From an uncultured Eubacteriales bacterium (GTDB taxonomy: Bacteria; Bacillota; Clostridia; Christensenellales; UBA1242), in NCBI GenBank assembly GCA_949031345.1, contig CARNVA010000002.1:56722-120721 (forward strand): a DNA stretch of 64,000 nt. Direction: 5' to 3'. Every line of letters begins with the position of its first letter. Position 1 is the first letter of the stretch. The notes under the pieces are model-generated. The model saw only the letters and a list, made by a program, of their open reading frames with translations. It was not told where the DNA came from and searched no databases. This document shows positions 18,489-27,846 of the stretch, in pieces. Made by a program: the position numbers and the translations under genes.

Positions 18489-19295
18489 ATGAAAAAAGTT
18501 TTATTTATATTTCAATCAATTTTTAAGTTTTCTCTTATCTTTCTGTTTTGTTTTATTTGGACAAGATTTTTAAAACAACCACTATGGTTGACCTTTGTGC
18601 TGTCCACAATATTAACTGTGATTGTCATTTTAATTACTCGTATTTTAAATAAGAAAAATAAACTTAAACAAAGTTTAAAACAAAGCGAAAAAGAAGCTGC
18701 TGAAAACATGTTTTTATCCTTGCTTTCAGATAAAAATCATCTTAAATTCTTTTTGGAGCTTACAAAAAGCAGACATCCAAATGCAATTATTAAAAATGAC
18801 TATATTTTAATCACTCATCAAGACAATTCAAAAGTGATTTTATTGCCATTTATAAACATGCAAATGCTTTCTCTAAATGACATCGCAATCTACGCAAAAC
18901 TTTGCAAATCACAAAAAGCCGATAAAATAATAATTCTCTGCCATGACTATGACAAACAGACCATTGCTTTTTCTAAAAATTTTGACATAGAAATGCTTAT
19001 ACTTGACAGATTTGACACCTACAGTATGCTTTATAAAGAATATGATTTCTATCCCGAAATAACTATGAAATATAAAAAAGATGCAGCTCTCACCTTTAAA
19101 GAGCTGCTTGCATATTCTTTTAATAAATCTAGGTCAAAAGGTTATATTTTTGCTTCCGTCATATTGTTTATAACTTCATTTTTCGTCAAAATCAACATCT
19201 ATTATTGCATTTGCGCTTCCATTCTTCTTATATTTGCTTTTATTTCATATGTCAACCCAAAATACAATAAAATTAAATCAAGTGAATTGATTTAA
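18489..19295 (+). CDS. Membrane protein of unknown function
   Basis: The 268-residue protein is not recognised. It has two N-terminal membrane helices (about 8-52), a basic stretch (NKKNKLKQSLKQSEKEA), a soluble alpha/beta domain of about 140 residues and two C-terminal helices (about 218-256). The soluble part has a run YILITHQDNSKVILLPF ... KADKIIILCHDYDKQTIAF that loosely recalls Mrr-like or Rossmann-type alternation, but no catalytic set is clear. No ribosome site precedes the ATG; an AATAAT box ends six bases before it, so it may be leaderless. It is transcribed against the surrounding yhbY and rsfS genes. Confidence 0.62.
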   Translation: MKKVLFIFQSIFKFSLIFLFCFIWTRFLKQPLWLTFVLSTILTVIVILITRILNKKNKLKQSLKQSEKEAAENMFLSLLSDKNHLKFFLELTKSRHPNAIIKNDYILITHQDNSKVILLPFINMQMLSLNDIAIYAKLCKSQKADKIIILCHDYDKQTIAFSKNFDIEMLILDRFDTYSMLYKEYDFYPEITMKYKKDAALTFKELLAYSFNKSRSKGYIFASVILFITSFFVKINIYYCICASILLIFAFISYVNPKYNKIKSSELI

Positions 19296-19324
19296 TATTT
19301 ATTATTTTATAACATAATAGCTTG

Positions 19325-19621
19325 TTATATAAGCTCTATATGTTTAATATCTTTCTTAGATGACTTGCGATAAACAATCAATGTATGCCCTACAACTTGC
19401 ACAGGCTCCGCACCAGTTTTTTCGCAAATCAAGCTCATCATATCCTTTGGCGTAACCGCAGAGTTGTTTAAAACTTTAATTTTTACAAGCTCGCGCGCTT
19501 CTAAAAGCCCTACAAGTGTTTTTTCAGAATTTTCACTAAATCCATCTTTACCTATTTGCATTACAGGCTCAAGAGCATTTCCAAGTCCCCTTAAGAATGC
19601 TCTTTGTTTTGTTGTAATCAT
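19325..19621 (-). CDS. yhbY: RNA-binding protein YhbY (CRM domain, ribosome assembly)
   Basis: YhbY/YqeI proteins consist of a single CRM domain and bind pre-50S particles. The 98-residue sequence carries the hallmark TTKQRAFLRGLGNALEPVMQIGK at the start and the GADPVQVVGHT-like GAEPVQVVGHTLIVYR at 68-83. The ATG follows AGGAGA. It lies 104 bases after obg on the same strand, the conserved obg-yhbY neighbourhood, which supports a ribosome maturation role. Confidence 0.93.
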   Translation of the reverse strand: MITTKQRAFLRGLGNALEPVMQIGKDGFSENSEKTLVGLLEARELVKIKVLNNSAVTPKDMMSLICEKTGAEPVQVVGHTLIVYRKSSKKDIKHIELI

Positions 19622-19725
19622 AATTATCTCCTATTATTTTATATTTTAAATTGATTTAAGATTTAATGTCTTAAATATTTTAAAATTGATTTTCTTAATT
19701 TATATTAAAGAAACTTTTTAAAATA

Positions 19726-20994
19726 TTATTCAGTATACTCAAAAACAGCATCTTTAATTTTTATAGTGCTGCCATTTTTAAGGCCTCTTTCTTTAAGCAT
19801 ATCTATTATGCCCATTGTTTCAAGACGCTTTTGAAAATAAGCAAACGAGCGAGTATCCGAAAGAACAATTCCTCTTGCAAATTCGTCAATCTTTCCACCA
19901 CTTACTACAAATGCACCCTCATCATCTCTTGTGATGATAATTGACTCTTTATCTCTAGCATCAAAATCAAATTTTTCAATCTCAAGAGGTGGCTTTTTAG
20001 GAATTTTACTAAGCAATTCAAGCACTTTGAGTTTTACTTCATCAATTCCTTTATAAGTCGCACCAGAAATTAACATAAACTCACCACCTACTTCTTTCTT
20101 ATAGCGGTCAATTCGACTGTTCAATGTCTTTTCATCAAGCAAATCAACTTTTGACAACAACACAATCTGAGGAGTTTTTGTCAACTCGTGACTATATAAT
20201 GCAAGCTCTTTATTGATAACATGAAAATCTTCAATAAAATCTCGACCATCACTCTCTGAAATATCAACCAAATGAAGCAACAATCTCACCCTTTCAACAT
20301 GCTTCAAAAAATAATGTCCAAGACCTTGTCCATCACTTGCACCCTTGATAATTCCAGGTATATCAGCAACAACAAACGTTTGTCCCTTAACTTCACATAC
20401 TCCAAGATTTGGATAAAGGGTTGTAAAAGGATAATTCGCAATCTTTGGATTTGCATTTGATATACAAGAAAGCAAAGTCGATTTTCCTGCGTTAGGAAAG
20501 CCCACAAGCCCTACATCAGCAATAGTTTTAAGCTCTAAAATGACTTCTCTTGACTTTGTCTCTTCTCCAGATTGAGAAAAATGAGGTGCCTGTTTAATAG
20601 AAGACTTATAGTAAGCATTGCCATGACCACCTTCACCACCTTTCAAAGCGATAAATCTCATTCCATCTTCATATAAATCAGCTATAATCTTTCCACTTTC
20701 ATTGTCTATCAGCACTGTTCCGCAAGGCACTTTGATAATCTTATCCGCACCTTTAGCTCCAGTTTTCAGGCGTTGTCCACCATTATTCCCATTTTCAGCA
20801 AAAAACTTCTTATGAAAACGAAAATCATACAAAGTGTTTAAATCTTTTGTTGCAACAAACACAACATCTCCGCCTTTGCCGCCTTCTCCACCATCCGGGC
20901 CACCATTTGCTGTTTGTGCAGTATGCAAAAATGAGGCAGAACCATTTCCGCCATTTCCTGCTTTAATAATAATTTTTGTTCTATCTAAAAACAT
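19726..20994 (-). CDS. obg: GTPase Obg/CgtA
   Basis: Obg is an essential GTPase in 50S assembly, stress response and, in Bacillus, sporulation. The 422-residue protein has the glycine-rich Obg fold (about 1-157, GGNGSASFLHTA, GGPDGGEGGKGGDV), the G domain with G1 GFPNAGKST (about 166), G3 DIPGIIKGA and G4 LSKVDL, and the C-terminal OCT domain found in Gram-positive Obg (about 345-422). The ATG follows GAGGTAG. It precedes yhbY. No rplU-rpmA, which often stand upstream, are present; nth-lysS is there instead. Confidence 0.96.
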   Translation of the reverse strand: MFLDRTKIIIKAGNGGNGSASFLHTAQTANGGPDGGEGGKGGDVVFVATKDLNTLYDFRFHKKFFAENGNNGGQRLKTGAKGADKIIKVPCGTVLIDNESGKIIADLYEDGMRFIALKGGEGGHGNAYYKSSIKQAPHFSQSGEETKSREVILELKTIADVGLVGFPNAGKSTLLSCISNANPKIANYPFTTLYPNLGVCEVKGQTFVVADIPGIIKGASDGQGLGHYFLKHVERVRLLLHLVDISESDGRDFIEDFHVINKELALYSHELTKTPQIVLLSKVDLLDEKTLNSRIDRYKKEVGGEFMLISGATYKGIDEVKLKVLELLSKIPKKPPLEIEKFDFDARDKESIIITRDDEGAFVVSGGKIDEFARGIVLSDTRSFAYFQKRLETMGIIDMLKERGLKNGSTIKIKDAVFEYTE

Positions 20995-21051
20995 CTTTTT
21001 TCTACCTCATATTGTATGTATAATGCACATATCTGCTACTATATATAGTAT

Positions 21052-21666
21052 TTATCGTTTTTCAACACAAACTTCAACAAATGGACACTTTTCACACTCT
21101 GGCTTTTGAGCTTTACAAATATATCTTCCAAAATGAACAAGCTGTAAATGTAATTTGCTCCAGTATTTTTTGTCAAATTTATTCATTATAGCTTTTTCGC
21201 ATTCAAAAGGGTTTTCTGTTTTAACAAACCCCAACCTATTTGAAACTCTAAGCACATGAGTATCAACTGCCACCGCATCCCCTTTAAAAGCTTCGGCATA
21301 AACCACATTTGCAGTTTTACGACCAACACCTGCCAAGGTTTGCAGTTTATCTAAATCATTTGGCACTTCGCCTTGAAAATTTTCCACCAAGCTTTTGCTC
21401 ATTGCCAATATATTTTTGGCTTTATTGTGATAAAATCCACATGAATGAATTTTCTCTTCAAGCTCTTCCTGCGATAGTGTCAACATTTTTTGGGGAGTAT
21501 TATATTCTTTAAACAACTCCCCAGCTACTATATTGACTCTCTTATCTGTGCATTGCGCAGACAAAATAACCGCAACCAAAAGCTCATAATTATTTTTATA
21601 TTCAAGTTCGCATTTTGGCTCTGGAAACAATTCTTCAAGCTTGTCTACAATTTGAAGTGACTCCAT
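21052..21666 (-). CDS. nth: Endonuclease III (DNA glycosylase/AP lyase)
   Basis: Nth removes oxidised pyrimidines and cleaves the abasic site. The 204-residue protein has the helix-hairpin-helix LAGVGRKTANVV with catalytic Lys (family LPGVGRKTAN, about 113-124), the catalytic Asp in AVDTHVLRVSNRLG (about 138) and the 4Fe-4S cluster cysteines as C-X6-C-X2-C-X5-C at the C-terminus. The ATG at 21666 is used because GAGG lies five bases before it; a GTG two codons upstream overlaps the ribosome site. It starts three bases after lysS ends and is probably in the same operon. Confidence 0.95.
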   Translation of the reverse strand: MESLQIVDKLEELFPEPKCELEYKNNYELLVAVILSAQCTDKRVNIVAGELFKEYNTPQKMLTLSQEELEEKIHSCGFYHNKAKNILAMSKSLVENFQGEVPNDLDKLQTLAGVGRKTANVVYAEAFKGDAVAVDTHVLRVSNRLGFVKTENPFECEKAIMNKFDKKYWSKLHLQLVHFGRYICKAQKPECEKCPFVEVCVEKR

Positions 21667-21668
21667 AA

Positions 21669-23132
21669 TCACCTCATAAGTGGGAACAAAACAGTATCTC
21701 TGATATTTGGTAAATCAAATATAAACTGAATAAATCTGTCAATTCCGAAACCAAGCCCTGAAATTGGAGGCATGCCGTGTTCCATTGCAAGCAAGAAATC
21801 TTCATCAACATCCATTGTTTCTTCGTCGCCCAAAGCTTTTTCTTTAAGTTGGTCTTCAAGAAGTTTTCTTTGAAGCACAGGGTCAACAAGCTCTGAATAA
21901 GCTTTAACAAGCTCTGCCCCACCAGCAACAAATTGGAACACATCGATAATTCTGCTGTCTTCATCATTTCTTCGAGCAAGTGGCATAAGGTCTGCTGGAT
22001 AGTTGTAAATAATTGTAGGATTGATAATACCTGCTCTTATTTGTCTCTTGTATAAGAAATCTACAAGCGTACGGACAGTCTTGCATTCTTCAAGGTCTCT
22101 TTCGCTGTATAAACCGCTTTCTACAACTTTCTTTTTCATTTCATCAACATCAGTTATTGCAAGAAAATCAAAACCAAGCACCTCTCTGAGTTTTTCAATG
22201 TAATTTATTCTTGGCCACTCGCAATCAAACTCAATTTCTTGACCTTGATATGTCACTTTTGTTGTTCCAAGACATTCTTTCAAAGTTTTTATTATAAGGT
22301 CTTTATAAAACTTCAAATTATCTTCAAAATTCCAATATGAAGCATACCACTCAACTTGAGTAAACTCTTGCAAGTGATAAGGATCCATACCTTCATTTCT
22401 GAAATCTTTTCCAAACTCAAACACTCTGTCAAAACCAGCTGCAATACATTGTTTGAGCCAAGTCTCTTTTGCAATTCTTAAATTGCAGTCAATATCAAGA
22501 GCATTGTGGTGAGAGAAGAATGGCTTCGCACTTGCACCAGAAACGCTTGTTTGAAGAATTGGAGTTTCCACTTCAATAAAACCATTTTCTTCAAGATGAC
22601 GACGAACACAAGAAATAAGCTTGCTTCTTGTCAAAAACACCTTTCTTGAATTTTCATTTGAAATAAGGTCAAGATATCTTTGCCTATAAATTGTCTCAGT
22701 ATCACTAAGTCCGTGAAATTTTTCTGGCAATGGTCTGAGAGTTTTTGAAAGCAAAACCACTTTTTCAGCTTTTACTGTAACTTCTCCAGTTTGAGTAAGA
22801 TAGACCTCTCCTTCAACGCCAACAAAATCGGCAATATCAATCATCTTTTTATAGAAATCATACGCAACTTCATCAAGCTCATTTCTGCCAACAGAAACTT
22901 GAATTTTTGCATTTATATCTCGAATTTGAATAAAACCAAATTTGCCCATAACGCGCTTAAAAACAATTCTTCCCGCAACTCTAACACGCTGGCCAACCAT
23001 TTCTCTTGCCTCACTGATGGTGCACGTTCTTTCAAATTTTTCTTTATAAGGGATTTCCCCCATTTCTCTTAAATCATCAATTTTCTTTTTTCTTATATCT
23101 ACTTCATTAGATAAAATTTGTGTTTCTGCCAT
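21669..23132 (-). CDS. lysS: Lysyl-tRNA synthetase, class II
   Basis: LysS charges tRNA-Lys. The 487-residue protein has the N-terminal OB-fold anticodon-binding domain (VRVAGRIVFKRVMGKFGFIQI, about 53-73) and the class II core: motif 1, motif 2 FRNEGMDPYHLQEFTQVEW (about 250) and motif 3 GLGFGIDRFIQFIF near the end. The start at 23132 (MAETQILSNE) has AGGAGA five bases upstream; an upstream in-frame start lacks one. In this lineage greA often precedes lysS, but here a lytic transglycosylase does. Confidence 0.96.
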   Translation of the reverse strand: MAETQILSNEVDIRKKKIDDLREMGEIPYKEKFERTCTISEAREMVGQRVRVAGRIVFKRVMGKFGFIQIRDINAKIQVSVGRNELDEVAYDFYKKMIDIADFVGVEGEVYLTQTGEVTVKAEKVVLLSKTLRPLPEKFHGLSDTETIYRQRYLDLISNENSRKVFLTRSKLISCVRRHLEENGFIEVETPILQTSVSGASAKPFFSHHNALDIDCNLRIAKETWLKQCIAAGFDRVFEFGKDFRNEGMDPYHLQEFTQVEWYASYWNFEDNLKFYKDLIIKTLKECLGTTKVTYQGQEIEFDCEWPRINYIEKLREVLGFDFLAITDVDEMKKKVVESGLYSERDLEECKTVRTLVDFLYKRQIRAGIINPTIIYNYPADLMPLARRNDEDSRIIDVFQFVAGGAELVKAYSELVDPVLQRKLLEDQLKEKALGDEETMDVDEDFLLAMEHGMPPISGLGFGIDRFIQFIFDLPNIRDTVLFPLMR

Positions 23133-23181
23133 GTAATTCTCCTTTGGGTTTAAATTATCATAAAACGCCAAAAAAGTCAAT

Positions 23182-23721
23182 TTATTTATATCTATTTTTG
23201 TAATATTTATAATTTTTTAAAACCTTTCCAAGATAATCATTCGTTTCTTTAAAAGGTATTTTATTTAATGTTTTTCCATCCTTAGAATATCGCTCATCTT
23301 TAAGCCATGCAGAAACATTGCCTTGACCTGCATTATAAGCGCAAACAGCCAATTTTTTATCTCCAAAATATTCAACCAAATAAGCCAAATAAAAACTGCC
23401 AAGCTTTAAATTATATTTTGCTTCCTTCAGTCTTTCTTCTTCAAACGCATCTCCCATTTGACCACTAAGCCACTCTGCCGTGCTTGGCAAAAGTTGCATC
23501 AAACCTACCGCACCTTTACTTGAGACTACACCTTCTCGAAAACTACTTTCTACATTTACAACTGAGGCTATTAAAGCACTTTCAACATTATAATCCGCAG
23601 AAAATTCTTTAATATCCTGACTGTATTTCATTGGATAATTAAATGAATAAAATGCCCCTACACAAAAGGACAATACAATCGCACATATTGAAAGACTTAA
23701 AATTGCAAAGAAAGATTTCAT
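23182..23721 (-). CDS. Membrane-anchored lytic transglycosylase (SLT domain)
   Basis: The 179-residue protein has an N-terminal signal anchor (about 5-29) and an SLT domain of goose-lysozyme fold: catalytic glutamate in SVVNVESSFREG, then SKGAVGLMQLLPSTAEWL, and VCAYNAGQGNVSAWL. Such enzymes cleave the glycan strands of peptidoglycan to 1,6-anhydromuramyl products. With only this domain, it is a minimal YjbJ-like or Slt-like wall remodelling enzyme, outside the membrane. No ribosome site is seen before the ATG. Its role in growth or spore wall turnover cannot be told. Confidence 0.9.
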   Translation of the reverse strand: MKSFFAILSLSICAIVLSFCVGAFYSFNYPMKYSQDIKEFSADYNVESALIASVVNVESSFREGVVSSKGAVGLMQLLPSTAEWLSGQMGDAFEEERLKEAKYNLKLGSFYLAYLVEYFGDKKLAVCAYNAGQGNVSAWLKDERYSKDGKTLNKIPFKETNDYLGKVLKNYKYYKNRYK

Positions 23722-23790
23722 GTATTTATTTTATTTAGAAAATAATTAAAAATACATTTTTCTCAAATTCATTTATTTCAAATTTAACAT

Positions 23791-24051
23791 TCAACCAAGT
23801 TTTTCATAAGTATTATGTTTTCCGTCACTAACAACTCTATAAAATCCACCAAAAGATCTGAAAGGTTTTGACATGATACAACCTTGAACAACATTCAAAA
23901 TTCTTTCGTCAAATCTTACCGAAATACCACAAGTAAGACCTGCATCTTTTGGTGTATTTATTACTGATACGCGATATCCAGCCATACTAAGCATGTTTGC
24001 AAGATACAAAGTCTCATTCCTTGAACGGAAAACAGCTAAACAAAAGCGCAT
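23791..24051 (-). CDS. DUF3343 protein, putative Se/S carrier
   Basis: An 86-residue single-domain protein of the DUF3343 family, thought to carry selenium or sulfur on a cysteine. It shows the family order: FRSRNETLYLANMLSMAGY, then TPKDAGLTCGISVRFDE, where the CG motif (cysteine about 41) is the candidate carrier residue, and a second conserved C in VVQGCI. The ATG has AGGAGGT. It is divergent, 69 bases apart, from a TIGR01977-type class V aminotransferase, a pairing that suggests persulfide transfer between them. No selD, selA or yedF is in the window. Confidence 0.85.
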   Translation of the reverse strand: MRFCLAVFRSRNETLYLANMLSMAGYRVSVINTPKDAGLTCGISVRFDERILNVVQGCIMSKPFRSFGGFYRVVSDGKHNTYEKLG

Positions 24052-24120
24052 ATTACCTCCTATATCTGCACAATTTTCCCTCTTCTACACTATATTGTAA
24101 ATATAAAGGAAAGTTTACCA

Positions 24121-25266
24121 ATGATTTATTTAGATAATAGTGCATCCACATTTATTAAACCAAAAGAAGTGATAAGAGCCACAACGGAAAGTCTTATTCA
24201 TTTTTCCGCCAATCCCGGCAGAAGCGGACATCGGGCAAGTATTCAAACAGCAATGAAAATTGAAGAAATAAGAGAGCATCTTGCTGCTCATTTCAATGCA
24301 GAAAGCGGACAAAACATAATCTTTACCCACAACTGCACTGAAGCTTTAAATTTGGCAATTCTCGGAAGCGCCAAACAAGGTGGCCATGTAATTTGCACTG
24401 AGAATGAACACAATTCCGTTTTAAGACCACTAGAGCATCTTAAGCAACAAGGCTTAATTGAATATTCTATTGCCTATCAAGAAAATCGAAAAGGCATAAC
24501 CTTTGAAGATATAAAAAAAGCATTAAAGCCAAATACATATATGATTGTCTGCAATCATATTTCAAACGTAAACGGCTCTGTCTGTGAAATAGAAAAAATC
24601 GGCAAATTTTGCAAAGAAAACAACATAATTTTCTTAGTAGATGGTGCTCAAAGTTGTGGACATATTAAAATTGACATCAAAAAATGCAATATTGATTATT
24701 TGACAATCGCTGGGCATAAAGGTTTTTATGCTCCACAAAGCATAGGCTGTCTTGTTATGAACGACAACTACAGACCAGAGCCTATTGTTTTTGGCGGCAC
24801 AGGAACAAACTCGCTTGAGCTTGTTCAACCAAACATTTATCCAGAACGACTTGAAAGCGGAACAATATCAACTCCGCTCATTGTCGGCTTAGGTGCAGGT
24901 TTAAGTTTTGTTGAAAACAACTTTAAAGAAATAGCAAACAAACTTGATGATCTTACCACCTATCTCAATTATGAGCTTATTAAACTTGGCATAACTTCTT
25001 ACACAGACCCTGAGAATTCAAATGGAGTTTTAGCTTTCAATATTGGTGATTTAGATTCTGTAGAAGTTGCAAACATATTAAGCGAAAAATATGACATTTG
25101 CGTAAGAGGCGGCTATCATTGCGCGCCTATCAAACATAAGGCATTAAACACAATTCCACAAGGCGCTGTCAGAGTTTCAATTTCTTATTTCAATTCATTT
25201 AGTGAAATTCAACATTTAATTCAAGCAGTAAAACACATCGCCAAAAACAATTTAAAAAGCAATTAA
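24121..25266 (+). CDS. Class V aminotransferase, cysteine desulfurase-like (TIGR01977 type)
   Basis: The 381-residue PLP enzyme starts MIYLDNSASTFIKPKEV and has the Schiff-base lysine in TIAGHKGFYAPQ (about 200) and a catalytic cysteine in RGGYHCAPIKHK (about 337), as in SufS/CsdA-group desulfurases. The sequence style (NPGRSGHRAS, GGTGTNSLE) is that of the Clostridial subfamily found beside DUF3343 proteins rather than SufS of the suf operon. It probably mobilises sulfur or selenium. The ribosome site is modest (AAGGAAAG). A terminator follows. Confidence 0.88.
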   Translation: MIYLDNSASTFIKPKEVIRATTESLIHFSANPGRSGHRASIQTAMKIEEIREHLAAHFNAESGQNIIFTHNCTEALNLAILGSAKQGGHVICTENEHNSVLRPLEHLKQQGLIEYSIAYQENRKGITFEDIKKALKPNTYMIVCNHISNVNGSVCEIEKIGKFCKENNIIFLVDGAQSCGHIKIDIKKCNIDYLTIAGHKGFYAPQSIGCLVMNDNYRPEPIVFGGTGTNSLELVQPNIYPERLESGTISTPLIVGLGAGLSFVENNFKEIANKLDDLTTYLNYELIKLGITSYTDPENSNGVLAFNIGDLDSVEVANILSEKYDICVRGGYHCAPIKHKALNTIPQGAVRVSISYFNSFSEIQHLIQAVKHIAKNNLKSN

Positions 25267-25295
25267 ATACTTTTAAAATATCAATAATAAGTAAA

Positions 25296-25345
25296 AAAAG
25301 GACTATTATGCAGTTGTTATAAAACAATAACATAATAGCCTTATT
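25296..25345. terminator. Bidirectional terminator between the aminotransferase and pnp
   Basis: Long imperfect hairpin with CTATTATG / CATAATAG and an inner GTTGTTAT / AATAAC pairing, A run on one side and T run on the other; serves both convergent genes. Confidence 0.75.
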
Positions 25346-25365
25346 TTTCAGTTTAAAGTCAACTT

Positions 25366-27480
25366 TTAGTCTTTATTTTCTTCTTTTTCAGACTTAGGAA
25401 CAATTCTCTTAAGGTCAATTCTGCCTTTTTCGTCAACTTTGATAACTTCAATTTCAACTTCGTCACCAACCTTAACTACATCCTCAACTTTTTCAACTCT
25501 CTTGTTTGAAAGTTTTGAAATGTGAATCATACCTTCTTTATTTCCACCAAATTCAACAAAAGCACCAAAATTCATGATTCTTACAACTTTTCCGTCGTAA
25601 ACATCACCTACTTCAACATCTTCAACAATTCCTAAAATTATCTTCTTTGCCTTCTCTGCATTTTCTGTGTCTTGAGAAGCAATGAATACAAGGCCATTGT
25701 CATCAATGTCAATCTTAACGCCAGTTTCATCAATGATTTTATTTATCATTTTTCCACCAGAGCCGATAACATCTTTAATTTTATCTGGATTGATTGTAAA
25801 TGAAATAATCTTAGGAGCATATTTTGAAAGCTCTTTTCTTGGCTCTTTGATTTCTTCAAGGAGCTTGTTCATAATATACATTCTTCCTTCTTTAGCTTGT
25901 TTTAAAGCTGTAGTGAGAATTTGTTTATCAATGCCTTTTATTTTAATATCCATTTGAATAGCTGTAACGCCTTCTGTTGTTCCTGTAACTTTGAAGTCCA
26001 TATCTCCAAGGAAATCTTCAAGACCTTGAATGTCAGAAAGAACAGCAACTCTATTTGAATTTTCGTCTTTAATAAGCCCCATAGCAATACCTGCAACTGG
26101 TCTTGTAATAGGCACACCACCGTCCATAAGAGCAAGGGTTGAGCCGCACACAGAGGCCATTGATGAAGATCCATTTGAAGACAATACTTCAGAAACAAGT
26201 CTAAGCGCATAAGGAAATTCTTCTTCACTTGGAATTACTGGCTCTAAAGCTCTTTCTGCAAGTGCCCCATGCCCAATTTCTCTTCTGCCTGGGCTTTTAA
26301 TTCCCCTTGCTTCGCCTGTTGCGTAAGCTGGCATGTTGTAATGATGAACATAGCGATTTACTTCTTCATCATCAATGCCTTCAAGTTTTTGCATATCAGA
26401 AACTGTGCCAAGTGTCAAAGTTGTAAGCACTTGAGTTTGTCCACGAGTAAAGATTGCACTTCCATGTGTTCTTGGAAGCACTCCTGCTTCACACCAAATA
26501 GGTCTGATTTCTGTAAGCGCTCTACCATCTGGACGAACACCCTTATCAAGAATTTTTGCTCTGACTTTTTCTTTTGTCATTTTATATAAAACTTGTCCAA
26601 TTGCCTTTTCACTTTCTGGGTAAATTTCAGCAAAATGTTCTTTTACATCTTTATCAACTTCATCTTGGCGAGATGATCTTTCTTGCCTGTCAAAAGTGTC
26701 AAGAGCATGGTCAAGTTTTTCACTTGCATAGGCTCTTACTGCTTCATTTATATCCTCTGGAACAAGGTCATAAACAAGATTTTGGGCAACTGGCTTTCCA
26801 ATTTCAGCTTTAACTTGTTTTTGGAAGGCAACAATTTTCTTGATTTCTTCATGAGCAAACATGATAGCATCAAGCATAGTTTCTTCAGGCACTTCTTTTG
26901 CACCCGCTTCAACCATAAGCACAGCCTCATCTGTTCCTGAAACTGTAAGACTCATAAGAGATTTTTCTCTCTCTTCAGCATTTGGATTGATGATGAAATT
27001 ACCATCAACAAGACCAACTTGTACTGAGCCTGTAGGTCCCATAAATGGGATATCAGAAATTGAAAGCGCAAAGCTTGAGCCAAGCATAGCAAGTGGCTCT
27101 GGAGCAACATCTGGGTCAACAGAAAGTGCAGTAGCTATTACGCAAACATCATGATAAAAACCTTTTGGGAAAAGTGGTCTAAGCGGTCTGTCAATAAGTC
27201 TTGAAGTAAGAATTGCCTTATCAGCAGGTCTGCCTTCGCGCTTTTTAAAGCCTCCTGGAATTTTTCCTACAGAATACATTTTTTCTTCAAAATCAACTGA
27301 AAGTGGGAAAAAATCAATACCCGGTCTTGGTTCTTTTGACATAGTCACATTGACCATAACAACAGTTTCTCCGCATTTTACAAGGCAAGAGCCATTTGAT
27401 TGTTCGCAAAGTCTGCCAGTTTCAAATGTAACAGTCTTTCCACCTATTTCAATATTATAAATTTTTGCATCGTCTTTCAT
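25366..27480 (-). CDS. pnp: Polyribonucleotide nucleotidyltransferase (PNPase)
   Basis: PNPase degrades RNA from the 3' end using phosphate. The 704-residue protein has two RNase PH domains (PLSVDFEEKMYSVGKIPGGF in the first; SSNGSSSMASVCGSTLALMDGG and the catalytic region GDMDFKVTGT in the second), a KH domain (KIKDVIGSGGKMINKIIDETG, about 565) and a C-terminal S1 domain (VGDVYDGKVVRIMNFGAFVEF). The ATG at 27480 has AGGAGA and is preferred to an upstream in-frame start. It follows rpsO, from which it is separated by a hairpin, the conserved rpsO-pnp arrangement. Confidence 0.97.
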   Translation of the reverse strand: MKDDAKIYNIEIGGKTVTFETGRLCEQSNGSCLVKCGETVVMVNVTMSKEPRPGIDFFPLSVDFEEKMYSVGKIPGGFKKREGRPADKAILTSRLIDRPLRPLFPKGFYHDVCVIATALSVDPDVAPEPLAMLGSSFALSISDIPFMGPTGSVQVGLVDGNFIINPNAEEREKSLMSLTVSGTDEAVLMVEAGAKEVPEETMLDAIMFAHEEIKKIVAFQKQVKAEIGKPVAQNLVYDLVPEDINEAVRAYASEKLDHALDTFDRQERSSRQDEVDKDVKEHFAEIYPESEKAIGQVLYKMTKEKVRAKILDKGVRPDGRALTEIRPIWCEAGVLPRTHGSAIFTRGQTQVLTTLTLGTVSDMQKLEGIDDEEVNRYVHHYNMPAYATGEARGIKSPGRREIGHGALAERALEPVIPSEEEFPYALRLVSEVLSSNGSSSMASVCGSTLALMDGGVPITRPVAGIAMGLIKDENSNRVAVLSDIQGLEDFLGDMDFKVTGTTEGVTAIQMDIKIKGIDKQILTTALKQAKEGRMYIMNKLLEEIKEPRKELSKYAPKIISFTINPDKIKDVIGSGGKMINKIIDETGVKIDIDDNGLVFIASQDTENAEKAKKIILGIVEDVEVGDVYDGKVVRIMNFGAFVEFGGNKEGMIHISKLSNKRVEKVEDVVKVGDEVEIEVIKVDEKGRIDLKRIVPKSEKEENKD

Positions 27481-27508
27481 AAATTCTCCTAATCTCCTTA
27501 AATTACTT

Positions 27509-27533
27509 AAAAAAGGGAGCAATAAAAACTCCC
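27509..27533 (-). terminator. Terminator/attenuator between rpsO and pnp
   Basis: GGGAG / CTCCC hairpin with a nine-base loop and TTTTTT on the minus strand, ten bases after the rpsO stop. Partial read-through would feed pnp, as known for this operon. Confidence 0.8.
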
Positions 27534-27542
27534 CCCTATTTT

Positions 27543-27803
27543 TTATTTAACTTCTCTTATGCCGAGTTCTTTAATGAGTTTTCTGTAAGCTTCGATATCT
27601 TTGTCTTTAAGATAAAGCAAGAAACCTTTTCTCTTACCAACCATTTGAAGAAGTCCGCGGCGTGAATGATTGTCTTTCTTGTTTAATTTCAAGTGTTCAT
27701 TTAAGTGATTGATTCTTTCAGTCAAAAGAGCAACTTGCACTTGAACAGATCCAGTATCATTCTCAGAAAGTTTATATTTTTCAATAATTTCTTTCTTTTC
27801 CAT
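27543..27803 (-). CDS. rpsO: 30S ribosomal protein S15
   Basis: S15 binds 16S rRNA early in small-subunit assembly. The 86-residue protein has the typical core [36 protein letters not shown] and ends [15 protein letters not shown] ([14 protein letters not shown]). The ATG follows GGGAGGG. A structured leader and a good promoter lie upstream and pnp downstream. Confidence 0.97.
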   Translation of the reverse strand: MEKKEIIEKYKLSENDTGSVQVQVALLTERINHLNEHLKLNKKDNHSRRGLLQMVGKRKGFLLYLKDKDIEAYRKLIKELGIREVK

Positions 27804-27846
27804 ATTTCCCTCCCATTTTTAATTTTTATCCCACAGCAAAGCAAAA

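Noticed and set aside
19800..21109. Plus- and minus-strand ORFs within obg and its upstream edge
   Set aside because: The obg frame is complete and conserved; the proline-rich ORF is the complement of its glycine-rich domain.
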